Shown here one piece after another: positions 55,308-63,937 of a DNA stretch of 64,000 nt; position 1 is the first letter of the stretch; every line of letters begins with the position of its first letter. Where the stretch lies: contig NZ_FRXO01000011.1 of assembly GCF_900148505.1 (NCBI RefSeq), positions 1-64,000 on the forward strand, in the 5' to 3' direction. The position numbers and the translations under genes are program-made. The DNA comes from Pseudoxanthobacter soli DSM 19599. GTDB lineage: Bacteria; Pseudomonadota; Alphaproteobacteria; Rhizobiales; Segnochrobactraceae. Under the pieces are notes generated by a model, which made no database searches, was not told the origin of the DNA, and saw only the letters and a program-made list of their open reading frames with translations.

Positions 55308-57536
55308 TCACCAGGTGAAGTGGGCCTTCAGGATCGCCGAGCGTCCCTGGCCGTAACCGCAGGACAGCGCGGTCTGGCAGCCGGCGACGTAATCCTCGTC
55401 GAACACGTTGTTGACGTTGAGCGCGACGCCCCAGTTGTCGCGGTCGTAGCGCACGGCGGCGTCGAACACTGTCGCGGCCGGAACGCTCAGGGTGTTCTCG
55501 TTGTCCGCATAGGAGGCGCCGACATAGCGGACGCCCGCGCCGAAGCCGAGGCCCTTCAGGTCGCCGTCGCCGATGGTGTAGTCGAGCCAGAGCGAGGCCA
55601 TTACCTCCGGCACCAGATAGGGCTGGTTGCCGATCAGCGCGGCGTCCGCGTCGTTGCGGATCTGCAGGTCGTAGGCGGTGAAGGCGCCGACGAGCTTCAG
55701 ATCCTTGGTGATGTTGGCGTTCGCCTCGAACTCCACGCCGCGCGACCGGGTCTCGCCGATGGTCTGCGGGATGTAGAGCGGGGCGACCGACTGCACCATG
55801 TTGCGGCGGGTCAGGTCGAACAGCGCGACGGTGAACAGCGCGTCGACGAAGCTCGGCGACCACTTCAGGCCGATTTCGTATTGCTCGCCGGTCTGCGGCG
55901 GCAGCGCCTGGCCGCTGGCATCGGTGCCGATCTGCGGGTTGAAGAAGCTCGCCGCGGAGACATAGGGCACGAGGCCGTTCGAGAATTCGTAGCCGAGGCC
56001 CGCGCGCCCGCTGAAGGCGCCGCGCCGGCCGGAATAATCGATGTCGGCAGCGGTGTGGTCGTCGCGGTTGATCCACACATAGTCGTAGCGGCCGTTCAGC
56101 GTGGTGATCCAGCCGCCGCCGAACCGCATCTGGTCCTGCAGGTAGCCGCCGATCTGGTTCATGTCGATGGTCTCGTCGACATAGGGCGCCCAGAGGTCCG
56201 GCAGACTGTTGGTATAGACCGGATTGATCGGGCTGATGGGCGGCGCCGAGCCGACCGCCTGGCTCTGGTCGATCTGGTAGAACTTGTAGTCGATGCCCGC
56301 GAGCAGGGTGTGCGCCACCGGCCCGGTGGCGAACTCCACGGTGGCGTTGTTGTCGGAGGTGACGGTGTTCACCACCGAACTCTCCGAGAAGTTCAGGCGG
56401 TTCAGCAGATAGTCCGGCGAAACCGGCTCCATCAGCCCGCCGAACCCGGTCGCGGGATCGTAATAGCCGTAGAGATAGGGCCCGTATTCGGACTTGTTGA
56501 GGTGGGCGTAGCGGGTGTTCGAGGACAGCTTGACGCCGTCGAACACCTCGGTCTCGAACTCGTAGCCCGCCATGGTCTGATGGGCCTTCAGCGTGTCGGA
56601 ATCAGGCTCGCTGTAGAAGAAGTCGCGGCTGATGCGGCCGAACGGCGCCGGCACGACGGAACCGACATAGGGGAAGAAGCCGTTGGTATGCTTCAGGTCG
56701 TCGTACTGGTAGTTGGCGTAGAGCGTGAGGTCGGTGACGTCGTCCGGCCGGAACGAGACCATCGGCGCGATCAGGCCGCGGAACTGCTCGGCATAGTCGA
56801 CCTGGGTGTCGCCGCCCTTGATCTTGCCGAGGATGCGGTAGCTCCACTTGCCGTCCGGGTCGATGCGGTCGCCGATGTCGAACGCGCCCTGGCCGTTCGG
56901 ATCGGCGCTGATCGCGCCCTCGACATAGCGGATGCGCTCGCCCGTCGGCCGCCGGCTCACCATGTTGACGATGCCGCCCGGATTGCTGCTGCCATAGAGC
57001 GCAGAGGACGCGCCCCGCAGCACCTCCACGCGCTCCAGCAGGAACGGATCGATCGTGAACCCGCCGAACGCATAGGAATAGAGCTGCATGTTGTCGAGGA
57101 ACATGCCGGTCTGGGTCGCGTCGAAGCCGCGGATATAGAGCCAGTCGGTATCGGAATCGTAGCCGAACGGCTGGGTGAAGACGCCCGGCGTGTAGCGCAG
57201 CGCCTCGTCCACCTTCTGCACGTCGCGGTCGGTCATCTCCTCGCGGCCGATCACCGAGACCGATTGCGGGATCTGGATGATCGGCGTGGCGGTCCTGGAG
57301 CCGGTGGTGGTGTCCTTCGCCACGTAGCCGTTGACCGGCCCGGTGCCGGCATTGAGCGCGCCGGGGCCCTGCACGTCGATCGCCTCGAGCTGAAGGCCAT
57401 CCTCCGCCGCGCCACGCGTGGCTCCGATTGTGGCTTTGGGGTCAGCCTGCTGGGACGAAGCTTCCATCGGCCAGAGCCCGGAAAGCAGCGCCGAGCTGCC
57501 CAGAAGCAAGAAGCGCATATGACGCCTGGAGATCAT
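55308..57536 (-). CDS. TonB-dependent siderophore receptor
   Basis: 742 residues. Outer membrane receptor for ferric siderophores, probably of ferrichrome/hydroxamate type given its neighbours. A signal peptide (MISRRHMRFLLLGSSALLSG, cleavage near residue 28) is followed by the plug domain (IPQSVSVIGREEMTDRDVQK, GFDATQTGMFLDNMQLY, RVEVLRGASSALYGSSNPGG) and a 22-strand barrel ending in a C-terminal aromatic residue (AHFTW). The start at 57536 suits the signal; the frame runs to 57662. It is the first gene after the AraC-type regulator and has its own control region. Confidence 0.95.
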   Translation of the reverse strand: MISRRHMRFLLLGSSALLSGLWPMEASSQQADPKATIGATRGAAEDGLQLEAIDVQGPGALNAGTGPVNGYVAKDTTTGSRTATPIIQIPQSVSVIGREEMTDRDVQKVDEALRYTPGVFTQPFGYDSDTDWLYIRGFDATQTGMFLDNMQLYSYAFGGFTIDPFLLERVEVLRGASSALYGSSNPGGIVNMVSRRPTGERIRYVEGAISADPNGQGAFDIGDRIDPDGKWSYRILGKIKGGDTQVDYAEQFRGLIAPMVSFRPDDVTDLTLYANYQYDDLKHTNGFFPYVGSVVPAPFGRISRDFFYSEPDSDTLKAHQTMAGYEFETEVFDGVKLSSNTRYAHLNKSEYGPYLYGYYDPATGFGGLMEPVSPDYLLNRLNFSESSVVNTVTSDNNATVEFATGPVAHTLLAGIDYKFYQIDQSQAVGSAPPISPINPVYTNSLPDLWAPYVDETIDMNQIGGYLQDQMRFGGGWITTLNGRYDYVWINRDDHTAADIDYSGRRGAFSGRAGLGYEFSNGLVPYVSAASFFNPQIGTDASGQALPPQTGEQYEIGLKWSPSFVDALFTVALFDLTRRNMVQSVAPLYIPQTIGETRSRGVEFEANANITKDLKLVGAFTAYDLQIRNDADAALIGNQPYLVPEVMASLWLDYTIGDGDLKGLGFGAGVRYVGASYADNENTLSVPAATVFDAAVRYDRDNWGVALNVNNVFDEDYVAGCQTALSCGYGQGRSAILKAHFTW

Positions 57537-57568
57537 CGTTCGCCTACCCACCGCATCTGCTGCGACGA

Positions 57569-57601
57569 GTTCATCAATTCTATAATTATTATAAGATGAA
57601 C
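57569..57601. promoter_or_regulatory. Palindromic AT-rich element upstream of the TonB receptor
   Basis: GTTCATC and GATGAAC (57569-57575 and 57595-57601) flank a perfect inner inverted repeat TATAAT-T-ATTATA (57581-57593). The element sits 33-65 bases before the receptor start codon, in sharply AT-rich sequence. It is a candidate promoter plus operator for iron regulation (Fur, Irr or the adjacent AraC-type activator). The motif does not match a known box exactly. Confidence 0.55.
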
Positions 57602-57680
57602 TGTGCCGATTCCTGTCTGGTGGGCGTGTGTACAGGAAGCGGCGGGTGTGCGATTGAAACATCCTGCGGCGCGTTGAACG

Positions 57681-58604
57681 TTATTGAGCGTATTCGTCGT
57701 GCCGGTCGGGGGCGCGGTTCCCCGCGCCGCGATTGCGCCGCCACATCGCCGGCGTGGTCCCGACCATGCGCCGGAACACCCGCGTGAAGTGGGCCTGATC
57801 CGAAAAGCCGCTCGCGACCGCCACGTCCGTCAGCGACAGATCGCGCCGCGCCAGCAGGTCCTTGACCTTCGAAAGGCGCGCCTGCATCTGCCACTGGTGC
57901 GGCGGCACGCCGGTCGAGGCCTTGAATGCGCGGCAGAAATGGGACTGGGACAGGCCGGTCAGGTCCGCGAGTTCCTGCAGGCGGATCGTGCGCATGCAGT
58001 GGGACAGGATGTAGTCGGTCGCCCGCCGCAGCTGCCACGGCGGAAGCTGGACGTGCTTGCGCTCCTTCTTGCGGCCGATCTGGAAGGCGGCGACGAACAG
58101 CGCCGTGGTCAGGCTGTCGCCGTAGAGGCCGTGCAGCTCGCCGGGATGCAGGCACTCGGCGGCGATCAGGCGCGCGATGCTGAGCACCCGCTCGTCGGAG
58201 AAGGCGATCCGCGGGGTTTCCACCACCGCGCGGTCGATGGCCTCGTCGAACCGCTCGCCGATGGCGGCCATGTCGAAATGCAGGTCGAGGTGACGCAGAC
58301 GGCAATCGTCCTCCACGCGCGACCAGATCCGGACATCGGCGGGAATGTAGCTGATGGCCTGCCCGCCGGCGCCGCCCAGTTCCCGCGTCGTCTCGGGCGT
58401 GGTGCCGAGCCGGATATCGCCGGCGCCCGACTTGTCGAGCACGATGAACATGCGCGGATCGGGCGAGACATATTCGCCCCGGGCACCCCGGGCGAGGGAC
58501 ACGTTCCAGACGTCGGCAACGACGCCGTGCCAGTCGCGATAGCGCAGGTCGTCGACGACGGTGACGCCTTCCAGCCGCGTCTGCATTCTCGGTCGAAACG
58601 CCAT
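57681..58604 (-). CDS. AraC family regulator of siderophore uptake
   Basis: 307 residues. The C-terminal ~100 residues contain the two helix-turn-helices of AraC proteins: LQELADLTGLSQSHFCRAFK followed by ASTGVPPHQWQMQARL, and LTDVAVASGFSDQAHFTRVF. The N-terminal part (about 1-190) would bind the inducer, probably the siderophore. It is encoded upstream of the receptor gene on the same strand, as in other siderophore-responsive activators. The ATG at 58604 has GGGAAGG nine bases ahead; the frame further upstream is arginine-rich and not conserved. Confidence 0.9.
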   Translation of the reverse strand: MAFRPRMQTRLEGVTVVDDLRYRDWHGVVADVWNVSLARGARGEYVSPDPRMFIVLDKSGAGDIRLGTTPETTRELGGAGGQAISYIPADVRIWSRVEDDCRLRHLDLHFDMAAIGERFDEAIDRAVVETPRIAFSDERVLSIARLIAAECLHPGELHGLYGDSLTTALFVAAFQIGRKKERKHVQLPPWQLRRATDYILSHCMRTIRLQELADLTGLSQSHFCRAFKASTGVPPHQWQMQARLSKVKDLLARRDLSLTDVAVASGFSDQAHFTRVFRRMVGTTPAMWRRNRGAGNRAPDRHDEYAQ

Positions 58605-58992
58605 CACCAGGGCCTTCCCGCTCGGACACCTCGAAAGCTGCCGGCCGAAGCGGCGGCGTCGCCGGCGGGGTCGCCTGCGTCGGCCGTGCGCTTTCGGTTG
58701 CGATCTGGTGCGCGCCGCCGCATGGAGAAGCCCGGCAGGCCAAGCGCACGCATCCTGTGTGCGCAACAGCCGATTCTTTTGCAAGAACAGTAGTTTATAT
58801 AGATTCCAGTCTACCTCTCCGCTCTAGGCGGACCCGCGTCGCGGCCATCGTCGAAAGCGCATTCCTTTGAGCGGGATAGGCCCCGGGGCGCGCCGAACCG
58901 CGCGCGCCGGTGCGTGGCGCGGCCGGACGCGAAAGCGGACAGGTTGTTGCGAAATTGACACGCATTCGCGTGAGCGCGACGACTGGCAGTCC
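58605..58992. other. Upstream region of the AraC-type regulator
   Basis: 388 bases between the regulator start and the stop of the TPR gene, both on the minus strand. AT-rich around 58765-58815 (TTTGCAAGAACAG and TATATAG), where a promoter for the regulator is plausible. No gene is seen. Confidence 0.45.
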
Positions 58993-60393
58993 TCACGGCT
59001 GCGGGGCAGCCTCCTGCGGGCCGGCGTCCTTCGAGCCAGCATCCTGCGGAGCGGCGTCCTGTGGAGCGGCCTCCTGCGGGACCTCGTCGTCCGCCGGCTC
59101 GACGCGGTCGATCCGCATGTTGGAGAACTCGATGCGGCCCGAGATCTCCCGGTCCAGGTTCGTCTTGGCATTGATCACAAGGTCGAGCCGCTGCGCGGCG
59201 CACTTGTCGTCCGGCACCACGAACGCGAACTTGAAGCCGGTCCACGGACTCGAACCGGAGAAGCCGCTCGTCTGGCCGAGCATCCGCCGCGCGTCCGGCT
59301 CGAGGCAATAGAGCCGCCAGACGAGGCCACGCTCGACCTTGAGCCGGGTCATGCTGACCTGTCCCTGCAGCTCATAGGAGCCGGGCGGCAGCACCAGCGT
59401 CTGGAAGAGGTGCTGGAAAGTGACGCGGCCGCCCATGAACTCGATCCGCAGCGCATTGTCCTCGTCCCGGAAATTCTTGCGCAGGATGCGGATATCGACG
59501 TTCGGCAGCTTTCCGATCTGCCAGAAGAACGGCGACCCGTCGTTCTTCTGCTTGAAATCACCGTTGACCAGCAGCGAGCGTTCGACAAGCGCCCTTGTTG
59601 CGCCGTCGAGCGTGCCAAGCCAGAAATCATGCGCCGCCTTGTACTGGGCTGCCTTCACGAGCTGGGCGATGTAGTTCAGTTTCTCCGCTTCGGTCGGCGG
59701 CGCGTTGCTCGCCTGCAGCCCGGTGATCAGGGCGGTGAGCGTGCTCGTATCGGGCTGCTGCTGCACGAGGCTCGCGAGGAATGCCGACCGCCACGGCGGA
59801 TCGAGGGCGAGGCGGGCTTCGACGAGCGGCCGGATCTGCGGGGACGCGGCCAAGGCCGCGAGCAGCCTGAACAGGTCCGGCTGAAGCTCGGGATAGGTGC
59901 GCGCCAGCGCGTCGGTGCGATAGATCGCGCCCTCGATGTCGCCCTGTTCCAGCATGCTGGCGACGAGCCGGGCCTGCAGGCCGCTGTCGTGGAACATCCG
60001 CGCCGCGGCAAGCCGCATCAGCGTGTCGGCCTGACCGGGATCGCCGCTCCGGCGGGCGATGTCGGAAAGAACGTCGAGCGCCCGGTACTCCAGCGGATCG
60101 GCCCGCAAGGCGGCGAGAGCCGAACGGCGGGCGGCGTCGAGCTGCCCCTGTTCCGCGTCGCGCCGCGCCAACTGCACCAGCGCGTCGGAATTGTCGCCCT
60201 GCCAGAACAGCGCCCGTTCCGGCTCGCCTTCCGCGGCGAACCGCGCCGAAAGCCCGAACGACAGCACCGCCCACAGCAGCCATAGGGCAACCGCAGCGAG
60301 GGCACCGGCCAGAACCATCCGCCGACGGCTCAAGCCCCGGCCCCCGGTCATGCGGGCACCCGGAGCGCCGTGGGTTGGCTCGGCCTGCGACAT
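58993..60393 (-). CDS. TPR-containing membrane-anchored protein of unknown function
   Basis: 466 residues. One transmembrane helix near the start (about 26-50, MVLAGALAAVALWLLWAVLS) with a basic SRRR before it puts the rest outside the membrane. Residues about 60-250 are helical repeats of TPR type (ALVQLARRDAEQGQLDAARR, YRALDVLSDIARRSGDPGQA). Residues about 270-435 look like a beta-rich domain with FWQIGKLPNVDIRILRKNF. The C-terminus is a low-complexity PQDA tail encoded by a 15-base tandem repeat. Similar proteins occur with exopolysaccharide or glycan export genes, but none is adjacent. I do not recognise the family. Confidence 0.7.
   Translation of the reverse strand: MSQAEPTHGAPGARMTGGRGLSRRRMVLAGALAAVALWLLWAVLSFGLSARFAAEGEPERALFWQGDNSDALVQLARRDAEQGQLDAARRSALAALRADPLEYRALDVLSDIARRSGDPGQADTLMRLAAARMFHDSGLQARLVASMLEQGDIEGAIYRTDALARTYPELQPDLFRLLAALAASPQIRPLVEARLALDPPWRSAFLASLVQQQPDTSTLTALITGLQASNAPPTEAEKLNYIAQLVKAAQYKAAHDFWLGTLDGATRALVERSLLVNGDFKQKNDGSPFFWQIGKLPNVDIRILRKNFRDEDNALRIEFMGGRVTFQHLFQTLVLPPGSYELQGQVSMTRLKVERGLVWRLYCLEPDARRMLGQTSGFSGSSPWTGFKFAFVVPDDKCAAQRLDLVINAKTNLDREISGRIEFSNMRIDRVEPADDEVPQEAAPQDAAPQDAGSKDAGPQEAAPQP
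59005..59079. repeat. 15-base tandem repeat (x5) in the TPR gene
   Basis: Five imperfect copies of a 15-base unit (for example GGCAGCCTCCTGCGG) encode Pro-Gln-Glu/Asp-Ala-Ala-type pentapeptides at the protein C-terminus. Copies differ at a few bases. Confidence 0.85.
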
Positions 60394-60646
60394 CGCTCGT
60401 CCTATCCCGTCTTCCCGCCCGGTTCGACGGTCATGGAAGCATCTTTTCCATGGCGATCAGTCGAACCGTGATTCATGCCGGACTATGCCTAGAGCATAAT
60501 GCGTCCAGATCGAAGCGGTCTGAGTGATCACGAGATGCCGAGGCTCCGGATACCGACGCGATTTCACGCCGCCGGGCGATTTCATCCGGTCGGCGGGCGC
60601 GGGGGGCGCGGCGGTGAACCGTCGCGTCCCGGAAGACCGCGCGGCG

Positions 60647-61780
60647 TCAGAGCCCAGCGCAGGCGGCGCGCAGCCGGGTCTGGGGAATGTCGAGCCCGTG
60701 CTGCTCGGCGAGCGCGATCACCGGCGCGAGGCGGCGGCGCTTCTTCTCCGCATGGTTCTGCGCGATGTCGGCGATGCGGTGCGCCAGGAACGGATTGAGG
60801 AAGCGGTCGCGCACTTCGCCGGCATAGGCCGCGGCTTCCTCGCCCAGACCTTCGGCCGCGAACACCGGCAGCACCTCTTCCGCCCACACCGCCTCGAGGT
60901 CGGCGCGGATCGCGGGATCGTTCATGATCTGCAGCACGGTCTCGTCGGCGGCGCGGCCGCCTTCCAGCCAGCGCTCGGCCAGATAGGTGTGGCCGAGATT
61001 CAGCAGGTGCAGCTTCAGCCGCTCATAGCGCGGCAGGTCGTCGGTCACGACGATGGCCTCGTGGCGGCAGGGCAGCACGAGCCCGTCCTGCGCCTCGATG
61101 GCCCACAGCGCGTAGGGCTCGGCGACCGCGCCGACCGGCTGGATCGGTTCGGACACGATGCGGTCGACGAGGCTGTTCGCCCACCGGCAGCGTTCGTGCA
61201 GGTAGGCGACGAACCCCTCCGAAAGGCCCCATGCACCGGCGAGCCCCGCCACGAGATCGCGCAGCCGGTCGCCGTTGCGGGAGACGAGCTCGCAGGGGAA
61301 CAGCGAGATCGGCGCGTCCGGGCGCTTCTGCCAGCGTGCGAACAGCAGCACGGCCAGCTTCGCCGGGAAGCTGCGCGGCACCCGCGTGGGGTCGGCGATC
61401 AGCGCGGCATCGTCGCGCTCGTCGAGGTCGAACCCGCGGTCGCCCGTGTTGGAGAGGATCACGGCCGCCTCTTCGACGGCGATGCGGCGCACCTCCGCCC
61501 AGTCACGGTCGGCCTGCAAGGCGCGGCGCACGGCGCGGCCGCGCCGCTCCTCGTCGATGCGGCTTCCCGCCTTCAGGCCTCGGATGCGGACGGGATAGCC
61601 CGCTCCGTCCGCCATCGCGGCGATGCGTGCGGCGCTTTCCGGGCTCGCGGTCGTCTGCACCACGGCGACGGGGCCGAGGGCCTCGCCCGCCTCCATCGCC
61701 TCGGAAACGAACAGGTCGGCGTGGGCCTGCAGGAAGCGGCTGGTGCCGAACTGGAGAATGGGAGTGGAGAGCGTGGACAT
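60647..61780 (-). CDS. Tagaturonate reductase-like (mannitol dehydrogenase family)
   Basis: 377 residues. Family of long-chain mannitol, mannonate and tagaturonate dehydrogenases: LQFGTSRFLQAHADLFVSEA at the start, AVILSNTGDRGFDLDER, FPCELVSRNGDRLRDLVAGL, RWANSLVDRIVSEPIQPVGA and KLHLLNLGHTYLAERWLEGG. It is shorter than E. coli UxaB (483). In this operon it would reduce D-tagaturonate to D-altronate (inference from neighbours). Its ATG overlaps the upstream dehydrogenase stop (TGATG). Mannonate or another hexulonate is an alternative substrate. Confidence 0.78.
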   Translation of the reverse strand: MSTLSTPILQFGTSRFLQAHADLFVSEAMEAGEALGPVAVVQTTASPESAARIAAMADGAGYPVRIRGLKAGSRIDEERRGRAVRRALQADRDWAEVRRIAVEEAAVILSNTGDRGFDLDERDDAALIADPTRVPRSFPAKLAVLLFARWQKRPDAPISLFPCELVSRNGDRLRDLVAGLAGAWGLSEGFVAYLHERCRWANSLVDRIVSEPIQPVGAVAEPYALWAIEAQDGLVLPCRHEAIVVTDDLPRYERLKLHLLNLGHTYLAERWLEGGRAADETVLQIMNDPAIRADLEAVWAEEVLPVFAAEGLGEEAAAYAGEVRDRFLNPFLAHRIADIAQNHAEKKRRRLAPVIALAEQHGLDIPQTRLRAACAGL

Positions 61781-62790
61781 CAGACCTCGATGATCGCCTT
61801 GACGACCCCTGCGGCGGGATCGAGCAGCCCGGAGAAAAGCGCCGGCACCTCGGCGAGCGTCATGCGGTGGGTGTTGAGCGCGTCGGAGGGGATGCGACCC
61901 GCCCGCATCGCCGCCATCACGGTCTCGAAATCCTCCACCGTCGCGTTGCGGCTGCCGAGCAGCGTGGTCTCGCGCTTGTGGAATTCCGGATCGGAGAAGG
62001 TGATGTCGCTGGAGACGATGGAGACGAGCACATAGGCGCCGCCGTGGCCGACGAAGCGGAAGCCGCGTTCCATCGCCTTGGGATTGCCGGTCGCGTCGAA
62101 CACCACGTCGAAGAAGTCGCCGCCGGTGACGCGGGACAGGTCGTCGATGTCCGTCTCGCCGATCTGCACGGTGTGCGCGACGTTGAGATGGGCGGCGCAG
62201 AAGGCGAGGCGGTCGGCCCGGGTGTCGAGCACGGTGACGGCCGCGCCGCGCAGGCCGGCGAAGATCGCCACCGCCATGCCGATCGGGCCGGCGCCGACCA
62301 CCAGCACGTGCTGGTCGGCATGGACCGCGCCGCGCCGCACCGCATGGGCGCCGATCGCGAGGAACTCGATCATCGCCGCCTGGTCGAGGGTGATGCCCTC
62401 GGCCTTGCACACGAACTGCTGCGGCAGGCTCAGATATTCGGTCATGCCGCCGTCGCGGTGCACGCCCAGCACCTGCAGGTTCCGGCAGCAGTTGGTCTTG
62501 CCGATCCGGCAGGCCCGGCACTGGCCGCACGACAGGTAGGGGATGACGTAGACCGGATCGCCGGCTTCGAGCACCGATCCTTCCGGCGCCTCCTCGACCA
62601 CGCCCGACAGCTCGTGGCCCATCACGCGCGGATAGGACAGATAGGGCTGGTTGCCGGTGAAGATGTGCAGGTCCGTTCCGCACACGCCGATGCGCTTGAT
62701 GCGCACCAGAACCTCGCCTTCGCCGCGGGCCGGCTTCGCCGTGTCGCTCGCGGTCAGGGTGCGGGGCGTTTCGCAGGTAATCGTCAACAT
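61780..62790 (-). CDS. Zinc-dependent L-galactonate-5-dehydrogenase-like enzyme
   Basis: 336 residues, medium-chain zinc dehydrogenase. Zinc site GVCGTDLHIFTGNQPYLSYP with GHELSGVV; structural cysteines in SCGQCRACRIGKTNCC; cofactor motif VVGAGPIGMAVAIFAGLRG. The stretches YPRVMGHE, GVHRDGGMTEYLSLP and FSDPEFHKRETTLLGSRNAT closely follow E. coli YjjN (LgoD), which oxidises L-galactonate to D-tagaturonate. It lies five bases after the lactonase gene and overlaps the reductase gene. Confidence 0.82.
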   Translation of the reverse strand: MLTITCETPRTLTASDTAKPARGEGEVLVRIKRIGVCGTDLHIFTGNQPYLSYPRVMGHELSGVVEEAPEGSVLEAGDPVYVIPYLSCGQCRACRIGKTNCCRNLQVLGVHRDGGMTEYLSLPQQFVCKAEGITLDQAAMIEFLAIGAHAVRRGAVHADQHVLVVGAGPIGMAVAIFAGLRGAAVTVLDTRADRLAFCAAHLNVAHTVQIGETDIDDLSRVTGGDFFDVVFDATGNPKAMERGFRFVGHGGAYVLVSIVSSDITFSDPEFHKRETTLLGSRNATVEDFETVMAAMRAGRIPSDALNTHRMTLAEVPALFSGLLDPAAGVVKAIIEV

Positions 62791-62795
62791 GGGGA

Positions 62796-63671
62796 TCACT
62801 CGATCGGAACGGAGGAGGGGGACTTGCTGGGGACGGCCGGGCGCGCGCCGGGCGCATCGAGCCGGTAGAACGTGCGGGCATTTCCCCCGAACACGGCATC
62901 GTGGTCGGCCTCGGGCACGAGGCGCAGGCACATGTCGAGCCACGCCTCGTAGGTGCCGGCGAGGCGCACGACCGGCCAGTCGCTGCCCCAGAGCACGCGG
63001 TCACGGCCGAACAGTTCGAGGATCGTCTCGATATAGGGCCGCAGCGACGGCAGGTCGCGCCGGTCCCCGGCCTCGGTCAGGAGACCGGAGAGCTTGCACG
63101 AGACCTGCGGCATCGCCGCGAGCCGCGCCATAGCGCTGCGCCAGAAACTGAACGCGCCGGTGGCGATGAACGGCTTCGCGCCGTGGTCGATCACGATCGG
63201 AAGCGCGGGATGCCGCTCCGCGAACCGCGCCAGCGCGGCGAGATGCTGTGGAAACACCAGCGCGTCGAACCGCAGATCGTGGGCGATCATGGCTTCCACG
63301 GCCGGATCGAGCGCGGGATCGTCGATCCAGTCGGCATCCGGCAGCGATTGCAGCATCGGCCGCAGCGCCTTCAGCTTCGGGTGGGCGGCGAGTTCCGCGA
63401 TCCGGGCCGGGGCGTCGGCGGCCTTGAGGTCGACCCAGCCGACGACGCCGAGGATGAAGCAATGGTCGTCCGCGAGGCCCAGCATGAACCGGGTGTCGGC
63501 CACCGTCGGCAGGGACTGCACCACCACGGTGCCGTCGACCCCGGCCGCGTCGAGCGTCGGCTCCAGATCCGGCGGCAGGAAATCGCGGTAGATCGCGGCG
63601 AGATCCTGCGGCGGCCATTCGCCGACCCGGTCGCGCATGAGCCAGAAGTGCTGGTGTGCATCAATCCGCAT
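62796..63671 (-). CDS. Sugar-acid lactonase (amidohydrolase, COG3618 type)
   Basis: 291 residues. Metal-dependent amidohydrolase-fold lactonase related to L-fuconolactonase and L-rhamnonolactonase. The metal site is DAHQHFW at residues 4-10; further marks are VDGTVVVQSLP, LALPIVIDHG-like HPALPIVIDHGAKPF and LWGSDWPVV near the C-terminus. It would open L-galactono-1,4-lactone (or L-fuconolactone) to the free acid. It is upstream of, and tightly spaced with, the galactonate-type dehydrogenase. Confidence 0.85.
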   Translation of the reverse strand: MRIDAHQHFWLMRDRVGEWPPQDLAAIYRDFLPPDLEPTLDAAGVDGTVVVQSLPTVADTRFMLGLADDHCFILGVVGWVDLKAADAPARIAELAAHPKLKALRPMLQSLPDADWIDDPALDPAVEAMIAHDLRFDALVFPQHLAALARFAERHPALPIVIDHGAKPFIATGAFSFWRSAMARLAAMPQVSCKLSGLLTEAGDRRDLPSLRPYIETILELFGRDRVLWGSDWPVVRLAGTYEAWLDMCLRLVPEADHDAVFGGNARTFYRLDAPGARPAVPSKSPSSVPIE

Positions 63672-63891
63672 GGATCAAACCTCGACGGGCGCCGTCGCGC
63701 CACCGGCCGCGAGCCTGCCTCACCGGCACCGCGCCGGCCATCAAATCATGGCCGGCCGCGGCACCGCAAATGGATGCGACGGCGATTTCACGGGCCGGGT
63801 TCGGTCGCGGGGTTCGGCCGCGGCCGGGCCGAACCGGATGGCGTCGACGGGATTGAAGCCGGCCGGGCTGCAATCCGATCGACGCGGATAC

Positions 63892-63915
63892 CGCCCGCGG
63901 CCGAAGCCGCGGGCG
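63892..63915 (-). terminator. Hairpin after the sugar-binding protein gene
   Basis: A perfect ten-base stem (CGCCCGCGGC and GCCGCGGGCG) with a CGAA loop, 22 bases past the stop of the partial gene at 63938. No T-run. It may lower downstream expression relative to the abundant binding protein. Confidence 0.65.
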
Positions 63916-63937
63916 ATACCGACAGTCCGAGCGGGCG

